This document shows, piece by piece, positions 14,617 to 24,978 of a DNA stretch of 64,000 bases. The notes beneath the pieces were generated by a model. That model was not told the origin of the DNA, searched no databases, and saw nothing but the letters and a program-made list of their open reading frames with translations. The DNA is from Rhea pennata (taxonomy: Eukaryota; Chordata; Aves; Rheiformes; Rheidae). The stretch is taken from positions 34,566,308 to 34,630,307 of the forward strand of contig NC_084666.1 of the NCBI RefSeq assembly GCF_028389875.1, read 5' to 3'. The stretch's first letter is position 1. The number at the start of each line of letters is the position of its first letter. Made by a program: the position numbers and the translations under genes.

Positions 14617-14736
14617 CACTTGCTTAGTGATTTCCTGTTGTTTCCTATCTTTCATCTATTGCTTCTAATTTCAGGAACCTCAAGAAGAACCAAATTCTTT
14701 GGTACTTTCCCTGGAAACTATGTCAAGAGGCTGTGA
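1..14736 (+). CDS. SORBS2: SORBS2 (ArgBP2), 3' part of gene: end of SH3-2 through SH3-3 and stop
   Basis: This is the C-terminal part of a sorbin/SoHo-SH3 adaptor. SORBS proteins link actin, vinculin/paxillin-type adhesion complexes and signalling proteins through an N-terminal SoHo domain and three C-terminal SH3 domains. The window opens inside the second SH3 domain ([20 protein letters not shown]) and ends with the third ([22 protein letters not shown]-stop). The core exons are 1-170, 10884-10933, 13757-13863 and 14675-14736, and they join in frame to 128 codons plus a stop. Three further phase 0-0 exons (4077-4868, 6062-6172, 7609-7716) can be inserted between SH3-2 and SH3-3. The linker [11 protein letters not shown] and the SH3-3 sequence match SORBS2 as I remember it better than SORBS1 or SORBS3. 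Adjacent PDLIM3 on the same strand supports SORBS2, since the two genes are neighbours in human. The 5' part of the gene, including SoHo and SH3-1, lies outside the window. Confidence 0.93.
171..4076 (+). other. SORBS2 intron, no further exon supported
   Basis: AT-rich intronic sequence from the donor at 171 to the acceptor ending at 4076. I looked for further open segments with phase-0 borders. A GTAAGT at 3060 is preceded by an open frame, but neither its phase nor an acceptor supports an exon. No repeat family was recognised. Confidence 0.6.
4077..4868 (+). CDS. SORBS2: SORBS2 large cassette exon (264 codons, Ser/Pro/Thr-rich linker between SH3-2 and SH3-3)
   Basis: The segment is 792 nt with no stop in frame, in DNA where long open frames are rare; it is the longest open frame of the window. 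The acceptor TTTTTGAAG ends at 4076 behind a T-rich tract. The segment begins [12 protein letters not shown] in phase 0 and ends ...SPNIDK at AAG, followed by the donor GTATTT at 4869, also phase 0. It therefore fits between the phase-0 end at 170 and any later phase-0 exon without changing frame. The product is hydrophilic and low in predicted structure. It has SP-rich stretches near the start ([18 protein letters not shown]), an acidic tract (HEEEIG) and a Tyr-containing tail ([13 protein letters not shown]). The donor lacks G at +5, which suits a regulated cassette. I do not recognise a folded domain. I believe inserted exons at the equivalent position are known in the paralogue SORBS1/ponsin in muscle, but I could not check homology. 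A chance open frame is the less likely alternative. Confidence 0.72.
5141..5483 (+). other. Unassigned open segment in SORBS2 intron behind a good acceptor
   Basis: A pyrimidine-rich tract ending in AG at 5139-5140 is followed by about 112 codons with no stop ([20 protein letters not shown] onward, stop at 5481-5483). The segment is less AT-rich than its surroundings. However, the open frame needs an incoming phase-2 exon, whereas every SORBS2 exon upstream in this window ends in phase 0. Read in phase 0 it hits TGA after five codons. I therefore do not call it an exon. It could be an alternative terminal exon, remains of an old insertion, or chance. Confidence 0.2.
6062..6172 (+). CDS. SORBS2: SORBS2 cassette exon, 37 codons (Ser/Pro-rich)
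   Basis: A pyrimidine-rich acceptor ends at AAG (6059-6061). The 111-nt block reads [20 protein letters not shown] then [17 protein letters not shown] and ends in AAG before the good donor GTAACT at 6173. Both borders are phase 0 and the frame has no stop. The exon would extend the SH3-2/SH3-3 linker by 37 residues with several SP/TS sites followed by a basic tail. It can be included or skipped without shifting frame. Support comes from splice sites, phase and composition only. I have no remembered homologue sequence precise enough to confirm it. Confidence 0.7.
7609..7716 (+). CDS. SORBS2: SORBS2 cassette exon, 36 codons (ADLKREL...SYSHR)
   Basis: The acceptor TTTCTCTAG ends at 7608. The 108-nt block reads [20 protein letters not shown] then [16 protein letters not shown] and is followed by the donor GTATGG at 7717. 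Both borders are phase 0. The peptide is basic, with repeated S-P/R-S-P motifs (PPRSPV, SSPVRG) typical of phospho-regulated linker exons in SORBS proteins. It would be joined to the following PQRPVF exon at 10884. Confidence is higher than for the 37-codon exon because the sequence looks strongly protein-like throughout. Confidence 0.8.
7717..10883 (+). other. SORBS2 intron
   Basis: AT-rich intron with no supportable exon. A short imperfect tandem duplication lies at 9201-9240 (two 20-bp units beginning CACTGAATAT). Apparent acceptors such as the one near 8570 lead straight into stops. Confidence 0.6.
9201..9240. repeat. 20-bp imperfect tandem duplication
   Basis: The units at 9201-9220 and 9221-9240 both start CACTGAATAT and end AATATT, and differ at two positions. 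The second unit contains the palindrome GAATATTC when read into 9241. It lies within a SORBS2 intron. Confidence 0.8.
10884..10933 (+). CDS. SORBS2: SORBS2 linker exon ([17 protein letters not shown])
   Basis: The acceptor TTTCATTTCAG ends at 10883. The 50-nt exon reads [16 protein letters not shown] plus two bases of the next codon, followed by the strong donor GTAAGT at 10934. It starts in phase 0 and ends in phase 2, matching the next exon, where CC+G makes proline. The peptide corresponds to the conserved linker just before SH3-3 in SORBS2. A run of seven Gs lies at 10923-10929. Confidence 0.95.
10934..13756 (+). other. SORBS2 intron with a GC-richer patch at about 12.4-13.4 kb
   Basis: The intron is mostly AT-rich. 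From about 12,400 to 13,430 the sequence is richer in G+C, with several CpG dinucleotides around 12,425-12,545. It carries three abutting short open frames on the - strand (13299-13108, 13111-12893, 12917-12672) with no recognisable product. This may be the remnant of an old insertion. I cannot name a family. Confidence 0.4.
13757..13863 (+). CDS. SORBS2: SORBS2 exon: N-terminal two thirds of third SH3 domain
   Basis: The acceptor CCTATTTAAG ends at 13756. The 107-nt exon begins in phase 2 and reads [20 protein letters not shown], then [16 protein letters not shown]. It contains the SH3 signatures ALYNY (ligand-binding tyrosines), the acidic RT-loop (RNEDELEL), the n-Src region ([10 protein letters not shown]) and the conserved groove tryptophan. 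The donor GTATGT follows at 13864, leaving phase 1. Confidence 0.97.
14577..14613. repeat. Poly(A) tract, 37 bp
   Basis: An uninterrupted run of A in the last SORBS2 intron, ending 61 nt before the last exon. It could be the tail of a retroposed element or an expanded homopolymer. No flanking element was recognised. Confidence 0.95.
14675..14736 (+). CDS. SORBS2: SORBS2 last coding exon: end of third SH3 domain and stop
   Basis: The acceptor TAATTTCAG ends at 14674. The exon reads (G)[19 protein letters not shown] followed by TGA at 14734-14736. GTFPGNYV holds the conserved proline and tyrosine of the SH3 ligand groove. The protein ends three residues after the domain, as in other SORBS proteins. 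Confidence 0.97.
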
Positions 14737-16067
14737 ATTTTTTTTCCTACTTATTTATGCTGCATCTTTGCAACACATCTGCATAAAGCTGCTAGAAAAC
14801 ATGCTACACAGGCCTTCTGTTTCTTGCTTGCAGTCTCAAATAGAGGCCATCTAGTTCATCCTCATCCCATCCCATGCACCAAACCTTCAAGCAGTATTAC
14901 AGCAACGACTACAGCTACGCTAAACTTTTCTGAAACAAGAAGAATCGAATCATTTCAACATTTAAGTACTCATTGTTTTTTTTGAGACACAAGAATAGAA
15001 AAAGCCTGATGACAGGTACACAGGTGAATTGCCATGGGGGCTCGGGGTGGGCTGTTCCTGTTTTGAGCATTAGTGGTACTATCACGAAGTGCTATGGAAA
15101 AAAACATATATTTTCAACATGCACATATTACAGAGGGGAAGTTGCTGTTTGCTATTAAAAAAATTGTTTGGGTTTCTAAATTCTTTCTAGCTTGGCAGCA
15201 TATGTTGCTTTCACTTTGCTGTATCACAGGTTTGCCTATTGTACTGGTTTACAATGTATGAAAAATTATAATACAGATTTTTTGCCTGCACTTGTATGTT
15301 GTAACATATGCACAGCAATTGTAAAATCTCAAGCAAGCATAGTGAAAAAACAGGGGAACTTAAAAGCGTTCTGAATGGGTGCAATGGTATTGGCTAAACC
15401 ATTTTTTTTCCCAAAAAAGCTATAGTTTTTTTGTTTTTTTTTTTTTTTTTTGTTTGTTTGTTAAAAGATAAAAATGTGCAAGAGGCATGAGACCTTGGTA
15501 AACAGGATTTAATGAAGAGACAGACAATGATATAAGCATAGACAATAATAACCTGCTACTGATGTCTGACTTTAAATGGTTGTAATCAAAATGTTGTAAT
15601 AGTCAGCAACATGAAATGCGAGTTTAGTGTTTGTACGTATCACATGAATTTTAAGCAGGACGTAAACAGTGTTAGTGCAAAGTTTTCTAACATAGCCACC
15701 TGAAAAATATTCACAAGTATCATGTCCTGATTTTATTTCACTACATATGTATGTTAACAAAACCTGAGTTACATGTTCTTTTTAGGAATTTAGTACAGAA
15801 AATGAAGTCACAAATATTGAAACTGATTTTAGGGTTTTTTTTTTTCCTGAATGAAACAAGTATTTGAAAACATACACTTTGTTTAAACAAAAGGTAAACA
15901 TAAATAATATATGAAATTAAGGCACAAGATAATAATGACTATGGCTTTATACAAAAAGCTTCGGATTTGGTTTCTTCAGCACCTTATAGATGGCAAAAGC
16001 TTTTACTGTATTTCTCCTGGGTAAAGGATTGAAATTATCAAAATGTATTTTAGTCTCTGTAGTATTT

Positions 16068-16075
16068 TGTACATA
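16068..16075 (+). promoter_or_regulatory. Pumilio-type element TGTACATA in SORBS2 3' UTR
   Basis: Exact match to the PUF-protein consensus TGTANATA. An identical site lies at 16302-16309. Function is inferred from the motif and its 3' UTR position only. Confidence 0.4.
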
Positions 16076-16301
16076 TGTTTGCTTTTTTTCTCTTTTTTTT
16101 TGTACAGAGCCATTTTGTTGTTGATTTTAAAAAAAAAGTTCCTTATTTGATTTTTGCCCTTTTCCACATACAGAACATTTCAATGCATTTTTCTTTACTT
16201 GCCCCACTTACAACAAGGACATCTGGATAGTGCAATTCTGTAAAATAGCATTTTATGCAGAATTTTATTAATTAAAATATGGTTTACCAGCCAAATCTAA
16301 A

Positions 16302-16309
16302 TGTACATA
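16302..16309 (+). promoter_or_regulatory. Second Pumilio-type element TGTACATA in SORBS2 3' UTR
   Basis: Identical to the site at 16068-16075, 227 nt further on and about 370 nt before the poly(A) signal. Confidence 0.4.
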
Positions 16310-16673
16310 TGTCTTTATTACTCAGAAATGTCATTAAGACAAAGGTAAAGAAACATCTTTGTGCAGCATACCTTTATTATTGCAGATTTCATGGCAAAAG
16401 CTTTATATTTCAAAGGCTTTCAATTTTAAATTAGATCTGCATGCAGCTGTGAGATTAATACCTATCTTTGATGCCATTTATGATTGAAGACTTACTTAAA
16501 TATCTGTTGCCTGTGATACTTAAAAAGTACTGTTTCTACTCTGTATCTGATTTTAAAAAAGATATACAAGTTTTTCATACCTGTCTTTCAGGTAACTGAC
16601 TTTGAATTCTTACAAGCAAAAGGTCTCTGTGGTATTTTGTTTTTTGATTTTTTTTTTCCTTGAATAGACTTCT

Positions 16674-16679
16674 AATAAA
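16674..16679 (+). terminator. SORBS2: Poly(A) signal AATAAA, probable SORBS2 3' end
   Basis: Canonical hexamer in the T-rich end of the presumed 3' UTR. A cleavage site would be expected 10-25 nt downstream. Confidence 0.55.
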
Positions 16680-16699
16680 TTTTGCTTGGAGTACACAAC

Positions 16700-19600
16700 C
16701 GTTTCCCCCCATCATTTCTATTATATAATGGAATTTTTGACACTAAGTGGCTTAAATGCAAATACTCAGTTTTTCCTTGTATAGAGATTTTTTTTCCACC
16801 ACTAAACATACAGGTTATGTAAATGGGCAATCAGCATTGCCCTTGCTCAACAGCCGTGTGCAGCACTCAACAGGTCCACTTCAATGTCATCCTGAAAAAA
16901 CTTGCATCCAAAAGCAACATTCTGGATTTCCTCCAGTGACAGTGCTAATACAAGATGATTTTTCTGTTGCCAGAGCAACCCTACATTCCAGAAGCACAAA
17001 GGTAAAACAGATAGCTGTGAAACCCATCAAAGGTTCCCACACACTAATCCTTTTCTTCGATTTAACAAAAGCAAAACAAGAATTCCGTGGTAAAGTGACA
17101 GCACAGGAGTAAGATTTAGGAAGAAAAAAAAAAAAAAAAAAGATGAAGCAAGCCTTGCCCCCCAGTAATAGTTTTTATCAGTGTTTCATGTGCTCTTTAG
17201 TCCCTTGCTCCTCCAAGTCAGGCTGGTCTCCATTGCCAGGGTGTTTCCTGCCAAAAACTGTAAGTGCTTTACCTTTTACTACTGAATAGTGCCAGTAAGC
17301 TGCATTTTATCATGAATCACCTATTCTTTTTGAGTCCAATCTGCACTCGGTTTTTTATCTTTACTATAGCTGTGCTGAAAAACAGAAAACTGACACTCCT
17401 AGAAAAAATACAGCTAGATGGAGTATGACCTTTGTATAGACAATGTAAACAACAGGGATGGCTGTTAAAACTCCACCAAATGCACTCCTTTGGCAGTATA
17501 AACGTGTCCCTACTGGAAGTGCTTTCAATCTGGCATGGCCCTACTTAATCAGTAATAGTCTCTTTCAGGTAAATGTGCCTTCTCATGCTAAGTTAGTTTA
17601 AACCTACCATCTGCATCTCTTTTTATAGCCTTATAACCTAGGTGAAAGGACCACTGGATGAAACAAGCAGATGTTGTATAGTTTGTCCTTGCTGTTGTAC
17701 AATCCAGTGTGCTAAACATAGCTGGGCCTTCACTGAAGTACAGCTTTGTAATACATACTTTTGTAAGAACTGTAAGAAGTAGGAAGTATCGTGCTTTAAT
17801 ACAGTCTTTTTCTGTAAAGGCTAGCCTAATATTAATAAAGGCAGGAAGTACAACTGCTCAGTGTAGTCCCACTAAAAAAGCCTGAGCTACATTTCAGTGA
17901 GTGATATATTCTGACCTGAGCAAAGGGTCACCCCAGCAGTTTTAACATTCTGTCGCCAGCACTGAAGCAAAGTATGTTGTCATGCTATTCTGTAATGCCT
18001 GGTATTTGATAGCTGCCTTTAAATGCTGATGTACAGAAGCCTAACAAGAACATAAGGTGCTTCCTGTACATTTGAAAAAGCAATGCACAAGCTAATGTGA
18101 AGCAGAAATTACGAAGTAAGTAGCTCTAGAAGAACTGTGGGTCATTACTAAGTATATTCTCTTACAACATTTATAGTTAGTTACATGGTGAAACCCTGGC
18201 CTTGCTCCAAGTAACAGCAAGCCCTGTTGAGTTCAATAGGGCCAGAATTTCCTCAAGGATTGTATTTGTAATAGTATTTCTATGTTAGTTTGGGGGGGGA
18301 TGAAGTACACAAAAGAGAAGCATTGAAGCAACTGAATGTCTAGTTTGCACTGTGCGGGCAAAACTCAGAAACAGTTTAAATGTTCCCACTATGCAGCACA
18401 GACCCTTGCTCCATGCAGTACACAGCAGTCAGGCCACAACCTGAATCCACCCATTTACAGAGTAGGGAAGTTGCCAGACCAAAATGCAGAAATTGATGCA
18501 TCACCCATATGCAGAAAGCAGGGGAAATACTTAAGGCAGCAGCGTTACAACTATACAAGTAATCAGCATTATACCACTTGTTTGACTCGAGGGAAAAACT
18601 GCCATTAGAGTTTTATCTTCTCCCTTATTAGCCAGAAACATATCCAGGAAGGTTTTTTAATATCATAGCTAAAATTACCCCACAGTAACTATTATGCTCA
18701 TCAATATTCTGGAATCACTCATTAGCAAATCACAAATATTCTTCTACATAGCCACTGAGAATACAGTGGAAATCCATTGAAAGGGAACCAAAAGAATGAA
18801 TGAATTCTTGCTTGCACTATCCCGAGTCAGACAGATACTATTTAGGCCACACAAGACATACAGGCTCTCTTATTCACATATCTTGTGTCACCTCCAAAAC
18901 AGAAAAAATGAAAGTTTCTAAACTAATATGTAGTGATGAAACCAGGGAAGAGCCTAAATAATAACCCTGCAGGTACAACTTTTAGCCTAATACTGGTTGT
19001 TGGTTATACTGCACAGCTCCATTCTTCAGCAGCTCTGCACCCAAAACTACCAGCTCCTATCTCATTTGCATCTATGTGATTCCATATATAAAATTACAAA
19101 ATACACCATCTAATATTATATTTAACTTACTTCTTATGTTTATTCAAGAGTCAGAGATGGAGTGAAGCTCAATTTGCATAGAGAGCAGATTATATTAACA
19201 ATATATAATTATTATTACCAGAAAGTAGAAGGTATATATAGCCTTAATGCCTATAACAAATATCCCATTGCAATTTTCTGAGCAGCCTTTAAGTAAGTAA
19301 GTTATGTCACATCTAACTACAGATAGAGGTTTCCACTTGAACAGAATGACATTACATCACTAGTGACACATGGAGGGGGGGGACTGTTGACTGACAACAA
19401 GAAATGCGTTGCTAGGTTTATCTTTGGTACAGATACACAGATCTCAACAATTTATGTTTCTCACTGCCAACAAAAGTAACAGAATTTGAAGCCATTATTT
19501 CATCACCCATATAAAATGGATAATAAAGTAATCCTCCTACATTTTCCATCCATCAGAGAAGATAGTAAAACACATTTCAATAAATATCCCAAGAATAATG

Positions 19601-22600
19601 TAATTATTTCCATTTTGCCAGTGAAGAATTACCAGACACTTACATACAGTGACTCCTGATCTCTCTCCTTAACTCTACCAAAAAAAGGAGGATAAAGGAG
19701 ATGATAAACTTCTCTGTTGCAAGCCACTGTTCCCCTTCACAAGAGGCAGTCCTGTATTCACCCAGGTCCACTTTACATGACTACCTCTATCCCCAAACTC
19801 ACTTTAATAGTAATTTGCTATTTAAATATCTTGAAAGATCTGGACCTTTGCCACTTTCTTGGCTCTTTTAAAATACCTCCATTTCATTTTAATGTATTAC
19901 AACGCTTTTTAGAAGTGACGCTGAAGACCCAAAGAAATTAACTGTCTTAAGCATCAAAAGAATTATCAAACCTTCAGCCACCTGCATCAAAATTTTTCCC
20001 TGATACTGAGTTAAACATTCAGCTGAAAACAGCACTGCAGATGGGAAACACTGCAGTAACTGAACATGTCATTCTAAGTAGGTCATCACACTGCGCCCAT
20101 CGCTGTGATTTGCCACATAAACCCAAGGCATGCCATGACCCAACTCATGCTTCCCCTGCTGCAGTGCAGTGCTCTAGGGTTTACACTCTGAGCTGTAATG
20201 TGAAACATGTACAAATACTGGCTGGCTCCAGACCTGCTAAAGGCTTTTCTTACACTATCGCTGATTCATCTGTTATACATAGGTACTTTTTATATGTAGC
20301 TTTGGAAGTATTTGAACAGGTGAGAATCAGCCCCTCCCTCCTTAGACCACACAAGAGAATAATTTAAAGTGGCCAATGTCCAAGGTAGCAGAAAGCAGTA
20401 TTTATACGGCACCTTTTATCCAAACAGCTCTATAAACTATTTACAGCCTCTCTTCGTTTGCTACTGCAGCGAACTGAGAGGTGCGAGGCACAAAACAACA
20501 CTGCACACAATTTGAAGTGGCCAGTATGAAAGTCATATCCCACCAAAAGCATAGGAAAATATCTAGGACATGAAAAATATCTGCTAGTCACCAAGCCGTA
20601 CCTATGTTCTGAAGTAAGTAAAGCAGATTACTAGAGGGGTACAAGATTTCTGCAGCTGCTGCTTAAGTCATAGGGAGCTCTAAAGAACCAGTGGCCAGAG
20701 GAAAAAAAAAAATGGCCCGTTCCTATGTCAGCGCCAGATAACTATGTCTGATGTGGTTTTAAGTTACAAAAGAGCTGGTATTTAAGCTGTTACAAAAAAC
20801 AAACAAACAAACAAACAAACAAAAACCGTCTCAGCAGCAGACATCATTTTGATACATGGTAACACCCTGAAACTACTGCTTGGTACCCAAGCCCTCTTGG
20901 TCTTCTGCAAACCTCTTCTCCGTTGTTTACCTATTTTATCACATGGTTAACAGTGCACAGCAGGGATCAACTCCCTGCTGCCTATTTGTACAACACTTAA
21001 GAGGACTCCCTACTTTAAGGTTTTAGCCACCGATTAAACACAAATAAAAATTACTAGATTAAACTAAATTGTGTCACTTACAGATGTATTTTCACATGTA
21101 CATCCTGTACCTCAGATAACAAGTATTTCTCAAACATTTGCCCCTTTAAAGTCTTCCAAAACCACACAAAAATCATAACTGGAGGTAAGGCGATTCCTGG
21201 GGAGAAAGGTCATGCTGGAAATAGAAGCAGTCAAGACCAAGGAGAACAGTTTCAGGCCCTGGAAACAGGGTACTTGGCCTACTTAATGGAGGCAGTCTTT
21301 TGAACCACATTCTTCCTTCACTACATACACCTACTTCTTCCTCTAATGACAACTCCCCAGAAAACCCTTAGAAAGGCAACTGTTAAATCAGATCAAGCTA
21401 GGAGGAGTAAGATCAACAGGGGAAGATTTGAACTTTTAGAGTAGGTGGCTGCATAGAGAAGTCAAGCCATTCCTTAAATTCCCCAGGCTCCATGGACCTC
21501 TCACTGCCACTCCTCAAGGTAGCCTTAGCTACCTCTTCTTCCTGCTCACCACTCTGCTCCTTCCTGTCGACTCCAGGGGCAAGATTATCATCAAGGGAAA
21601 GGCAGCGAGCTACGGAAGCACGAGAGAGAAAGGAGAAAGTAGCAGCTCTGAGGCAAACCTACCTTTGCATCACCTGCACGCGCCTCGTACTGACCCTGTG
21701 GATCACAGTGCCTTTCTTTACTGTCGTTCCAGTGGCAGTGATCTTTACAACATAATTCTGTGGTAGCCTGTTCAGGGTCTTAGAGCCTGGCTCTTGCGCC
21801 ACGTTATCCTGACGGTTATTAAAAGCATACCTGCAACATCTTGGTCATTGCTTTCATTACTGAAATTCCAGAAGTTTCCAAAGATGCAACATGCCTGCTG
21901 CATCCAGCCATGCCGTGTATGCTGAATAACAGCTTCCACAGCACATGATCAGTATTGGTTAGAAGGTCCTGACTTTAAGCATCTTGACATTCTCTCATGT
22001 GAAGAGACTTCAGCAAGTTATTTTTAAGTTCTGGAAAGTGTAATACTACTGTAATTGCTAAAACGCTATTGACAGGCTAGAGAAAAGCTCAGCCTTCACG
22101 AGACTGGGCATTTATGTACGTGTTTTTGGTTGGGGGTTTTGTCATTTGCTGTTTTATGGCCAGGATTGTAACCAAGACAGTTTCCAAATCTTTATTTCTA
22201 CAAAGATTTCTGTCAGAGGAGGTTTCCTCACGTTTCAAAGCACTAGCTGCACATACAATTATTTATCTGTCTTCATATGGCAGAGGAATGATTTCCTTTG
22301 AAAACCTTTGTTGAGGGGTTATCCTCAAATTCTGGCCTGGATTTCTACAGTACTAGAAAACTTCAGAAGTTAAAGTTTGCAAATACAGTATGAATGAATA
22401 ATATTAACTCATACTGACATTACATACCTAAAGGTAAATTCCCTTTATACTGGAATACAGCAATAGCAGATGCAAAAATACTAGTTTCAAGTTTATGTGT
22501 GTGTACATGTGTGTGTCCTACAGTTTTCACACAAACTGTTCGGGATACAGTAACCGGATGTTGATAAAACTGAAAAGTTTACCATAGTTATGTTTCTGCT

Positions 22601-24860
22601 GGTGCAGATGCACCCAATATTTTTGCATGTCTTAAGGCTATGCACTTACTCTTACATTCATTGAACAAAAAGCAAACAAATCCAATAAGAGCAAGGTGTG
22701 AAATGCATAATTACTTACTTTCATTCAGCATTTTCTTTTGCTGTTAAGAAAACTAATTCACGGATATGGACAAGTGATAGTATCCCTTTAACAAACAGAA
22801 ATCAAAATTACAATGAAGAAATACTTTAAGTATAAGCTAAACACAAGTGTTAAGTCTGAGTAACTTCAGTGCACTTCAGAACTTTCAGAGATGCAGCTTT
22901 GTGGCTAGTTACATTCTAAAGCTGCTGATCTCACATCCCATCCTTATACTTAAAACAGAATACCATATTTGTCTTTCAGCTGTCGCTGTTTGTTACAACC
23001 CAATAAACATGGATAACTCTTCCATAGCAACTGCTGCTAAAATGTTAAACCCAAGCCACAAGGTGAAAGAAAAATAGATACTGAATACATTCAGCAGTTT
23101 ACGGAACTTGAAATGACAATTGCATATTAAAAAACAATTCTGATGTCTGTTTCTTAAAGAAAAATATTCAGAAGATTTGGCACTGTGGACCACAAATGAA
23201 TCTGGCCTTACATGTGATCTCATCGTTTGTGTATGAAGTGTCATCTCATGTGAGACTACAAACTAGATCAAGATATAAATCTAAAAGTTTGACATGTGCC
23301 TTGGAAAAAGCCTGGACTGCTCCACACTTAGAAAAGCACAAGTACTCCTCCAGGCTTAATGCAAAATAAACTGTTTTTCATTTCTAAGCTTCCCAGCTGT
23401 AGGTTTCGAGTCATTAGACTAGTACAAAACCATAGCAGATCTCCATTAACAAAGATACCTCTCTCTCATACATACAAACATGTACTAGCACACACAGAGC
23501 AGCCAATGGAAAAAATCCTATCAAATTCAGTGGTACAGATAAAGCCACTGTGGACCATACTCTGAAATTTTAATTTCCACTGAAATCCCTAGTATCTCCT
23601 ATTGCCTCCAAATACCTAAAGCAAACCCAAAGGACATACGAGGGATACAGCATTCTTGCTCTTGGAGTACAGTTGTATATAAGGACTTTGCTCTGCTCTG
23701 GTAAATGTGAAAGGCCCTATCAAAGCAGACTCTTTTGGCAGCTCAAAGTAAAGGCAAAAAGCTAAAAAGAATCAACTAAAATGAAAGCCAGGAGAAATAT
23801 CAGAAGAAATTAGGAGCCTCAGACACCTAGGGCAGCTTCACCTGCTATTTCCTTCCATCTTCCACAAATGGTACATTGTAACTAACAGCATCTATAGACT
23901 TTTATTACCTGTTATTTACAGTGGAGGACATCCTCGATAGATTAGAGGTATTATCCTACTTCTGAAATTATAGACAAGAAAAAGAACAAGAACTGACTCA
24001 AAGATCATCTAGAGAAAGGCTAGAGCTTAGACCAGGAGTAAAGTACCAGTCACAATTGTACAAGCATGAATATTTTCTTGTTTAACAAAATTACTGTTCT
24101 TTCCTTGACACTTTAATTCAAACCTTTTCCAGATACAAACTTTTACTATCAAAAATAAACTATAAGAAAGGGAAAAACATGGTGTTTCCACTGGAAAAGA
24201 GACACGCACACACAGGCTCCCAAGCTTCTTGAAAGCTGATGGAAATTTTACCACTAGCTCAAAGAAGGACAGGTTTCTAGTAACGGCTAAGAGAACCATT
24301 TTATTAATCAGAGCACTACAGTTTGGAAAGAAAACAGAACATTATGGTTTGGAAGGAAGAGGAAGTAAGAAGCCTCAAACACAAAAACCAACCTCTTGAT
24401 TCCCCCAGACCTCTTCATCACCCCTTTAATAATCACAACAAGCTTTTCTCTGGAAAAGCTCAGGCAGTTAGAGCTACCACATAACAAAAAAAGGTAAAAT
24501 GATGATGTGTTAGCTAAATATATAATAGGATCATAGATTAAATGAAGAAATAATCATTTTAGAAATATAAAATGAGACTTTATTTTTATTAGAGACAGTG
24601 CTAGGTGTCTGAAGAGTTATGTTACAGTTCTTGAATACAAATGTCATTACACACCTAGCGAAGTATTTTAACTCTTTTCTTGAATGTACCTAGCTCTATA
24701 ATATGTATTATAAAAGAGATTTCTTAAATCTAACAATTTCTGTCTATTATTCATTCAGGTAATGCTGAATAGCAAGCACATCAGAAAATAGTTTAACAGG
24801 CACATTATGTTATGTAAAAAGAAAAAAAAAAGTGTCAGCATGTTAATTTATGAAGCTTAG
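16700..24860. other. Intergenic region, no gene supported
   Basis: AT-rich sequence between SORBS2 and PDLIM3. Open frames such as 16756-17112, 20041-20367 and 21492-21755 are short, show no recognised domain and have no exon-like context. A (CAAA)n simple repeat lies at 20793-20825, an A tract at 17124-17141, and short G-runs near 18,291 and 19,375. A slightly GC-richer patch lies at 21,480-21,800. No RNA gene or named repeat was recognised. Confidence 0.6.
20793..20825. repeat. (CAAA)n simple repeat
   Basis: Six uninterrupted ACAA/CAAA units in a short microsatellite of the intergenic region, with A-runs at both ends. Confidence 0.9.
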
Positions 24861-24864
24861 TGGG

Positions 24865-24978
24865 CTTATCTGCTACCCTGGCACAAAGCCTTGCTAACTC
24901 CATTCCAAATTACTCCTCCGGAATGAGTTTATTCAGCTTTCAGTGCCAAAATGGGCTTTAACTTTAAACCAAATAAGG
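24865..24978. promoter_or_regulatory. Cluster of muscle-type factor motifs (GATA, two M-CAT, CArG) upstream of PDLIM3
   Basis: Within 114 bp lie CTTATCT (GATA, reverse, 24865-24871), CATTCC (M-CAT/TEAD, 24901-24906), GGAATG (inverted M-CAT, 24920-24925) and CCAAATAAGG (perfect CArG box for SRF, 24969-24978). PDLIM3 is a striated and smooth muscle gene whose start codon lies 5.3 kb downstream. Motif presence is seen directly; enhancer function is inference. At this base composition a few CArG boxes per window are expected by chance, so the clustering is the only argument. Confidence 0.3.

Larger units (their letters stand above)
14737..16695 (+). other. SORBS2: SORBS2 3' untranslated region
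   Basis: AT/T-rich sequence after the stop with no coding potential. It includes a long T tract near 15,427-15,452. Two TGTACATA sites (16068, 16302) match the Pumilio consensus TGTANATA. The canonical poly(A) signal AATAAA lies at 16674-16679, so cleavage is expected near 16,695. Earlier ends or an extension cannot be excluded (another AATAAA-like stretch occurs near 17.83 kb). The exact end is inferred. Confidence 0.65.

Noticed and set aside
16756-17112. 118-codon + strand open frame after the SORBS2 poly(A) signal
   Set aside because: No recognised domain, no exon-like splice borders, and it ends by a poly(A) tract. Best treated as chance.
20041-20367. 108-codon + strand open frame between the genes
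   Set aside because: No family resemblance, no promoter or poly(A) context, and length not exceptional for 64 kb.
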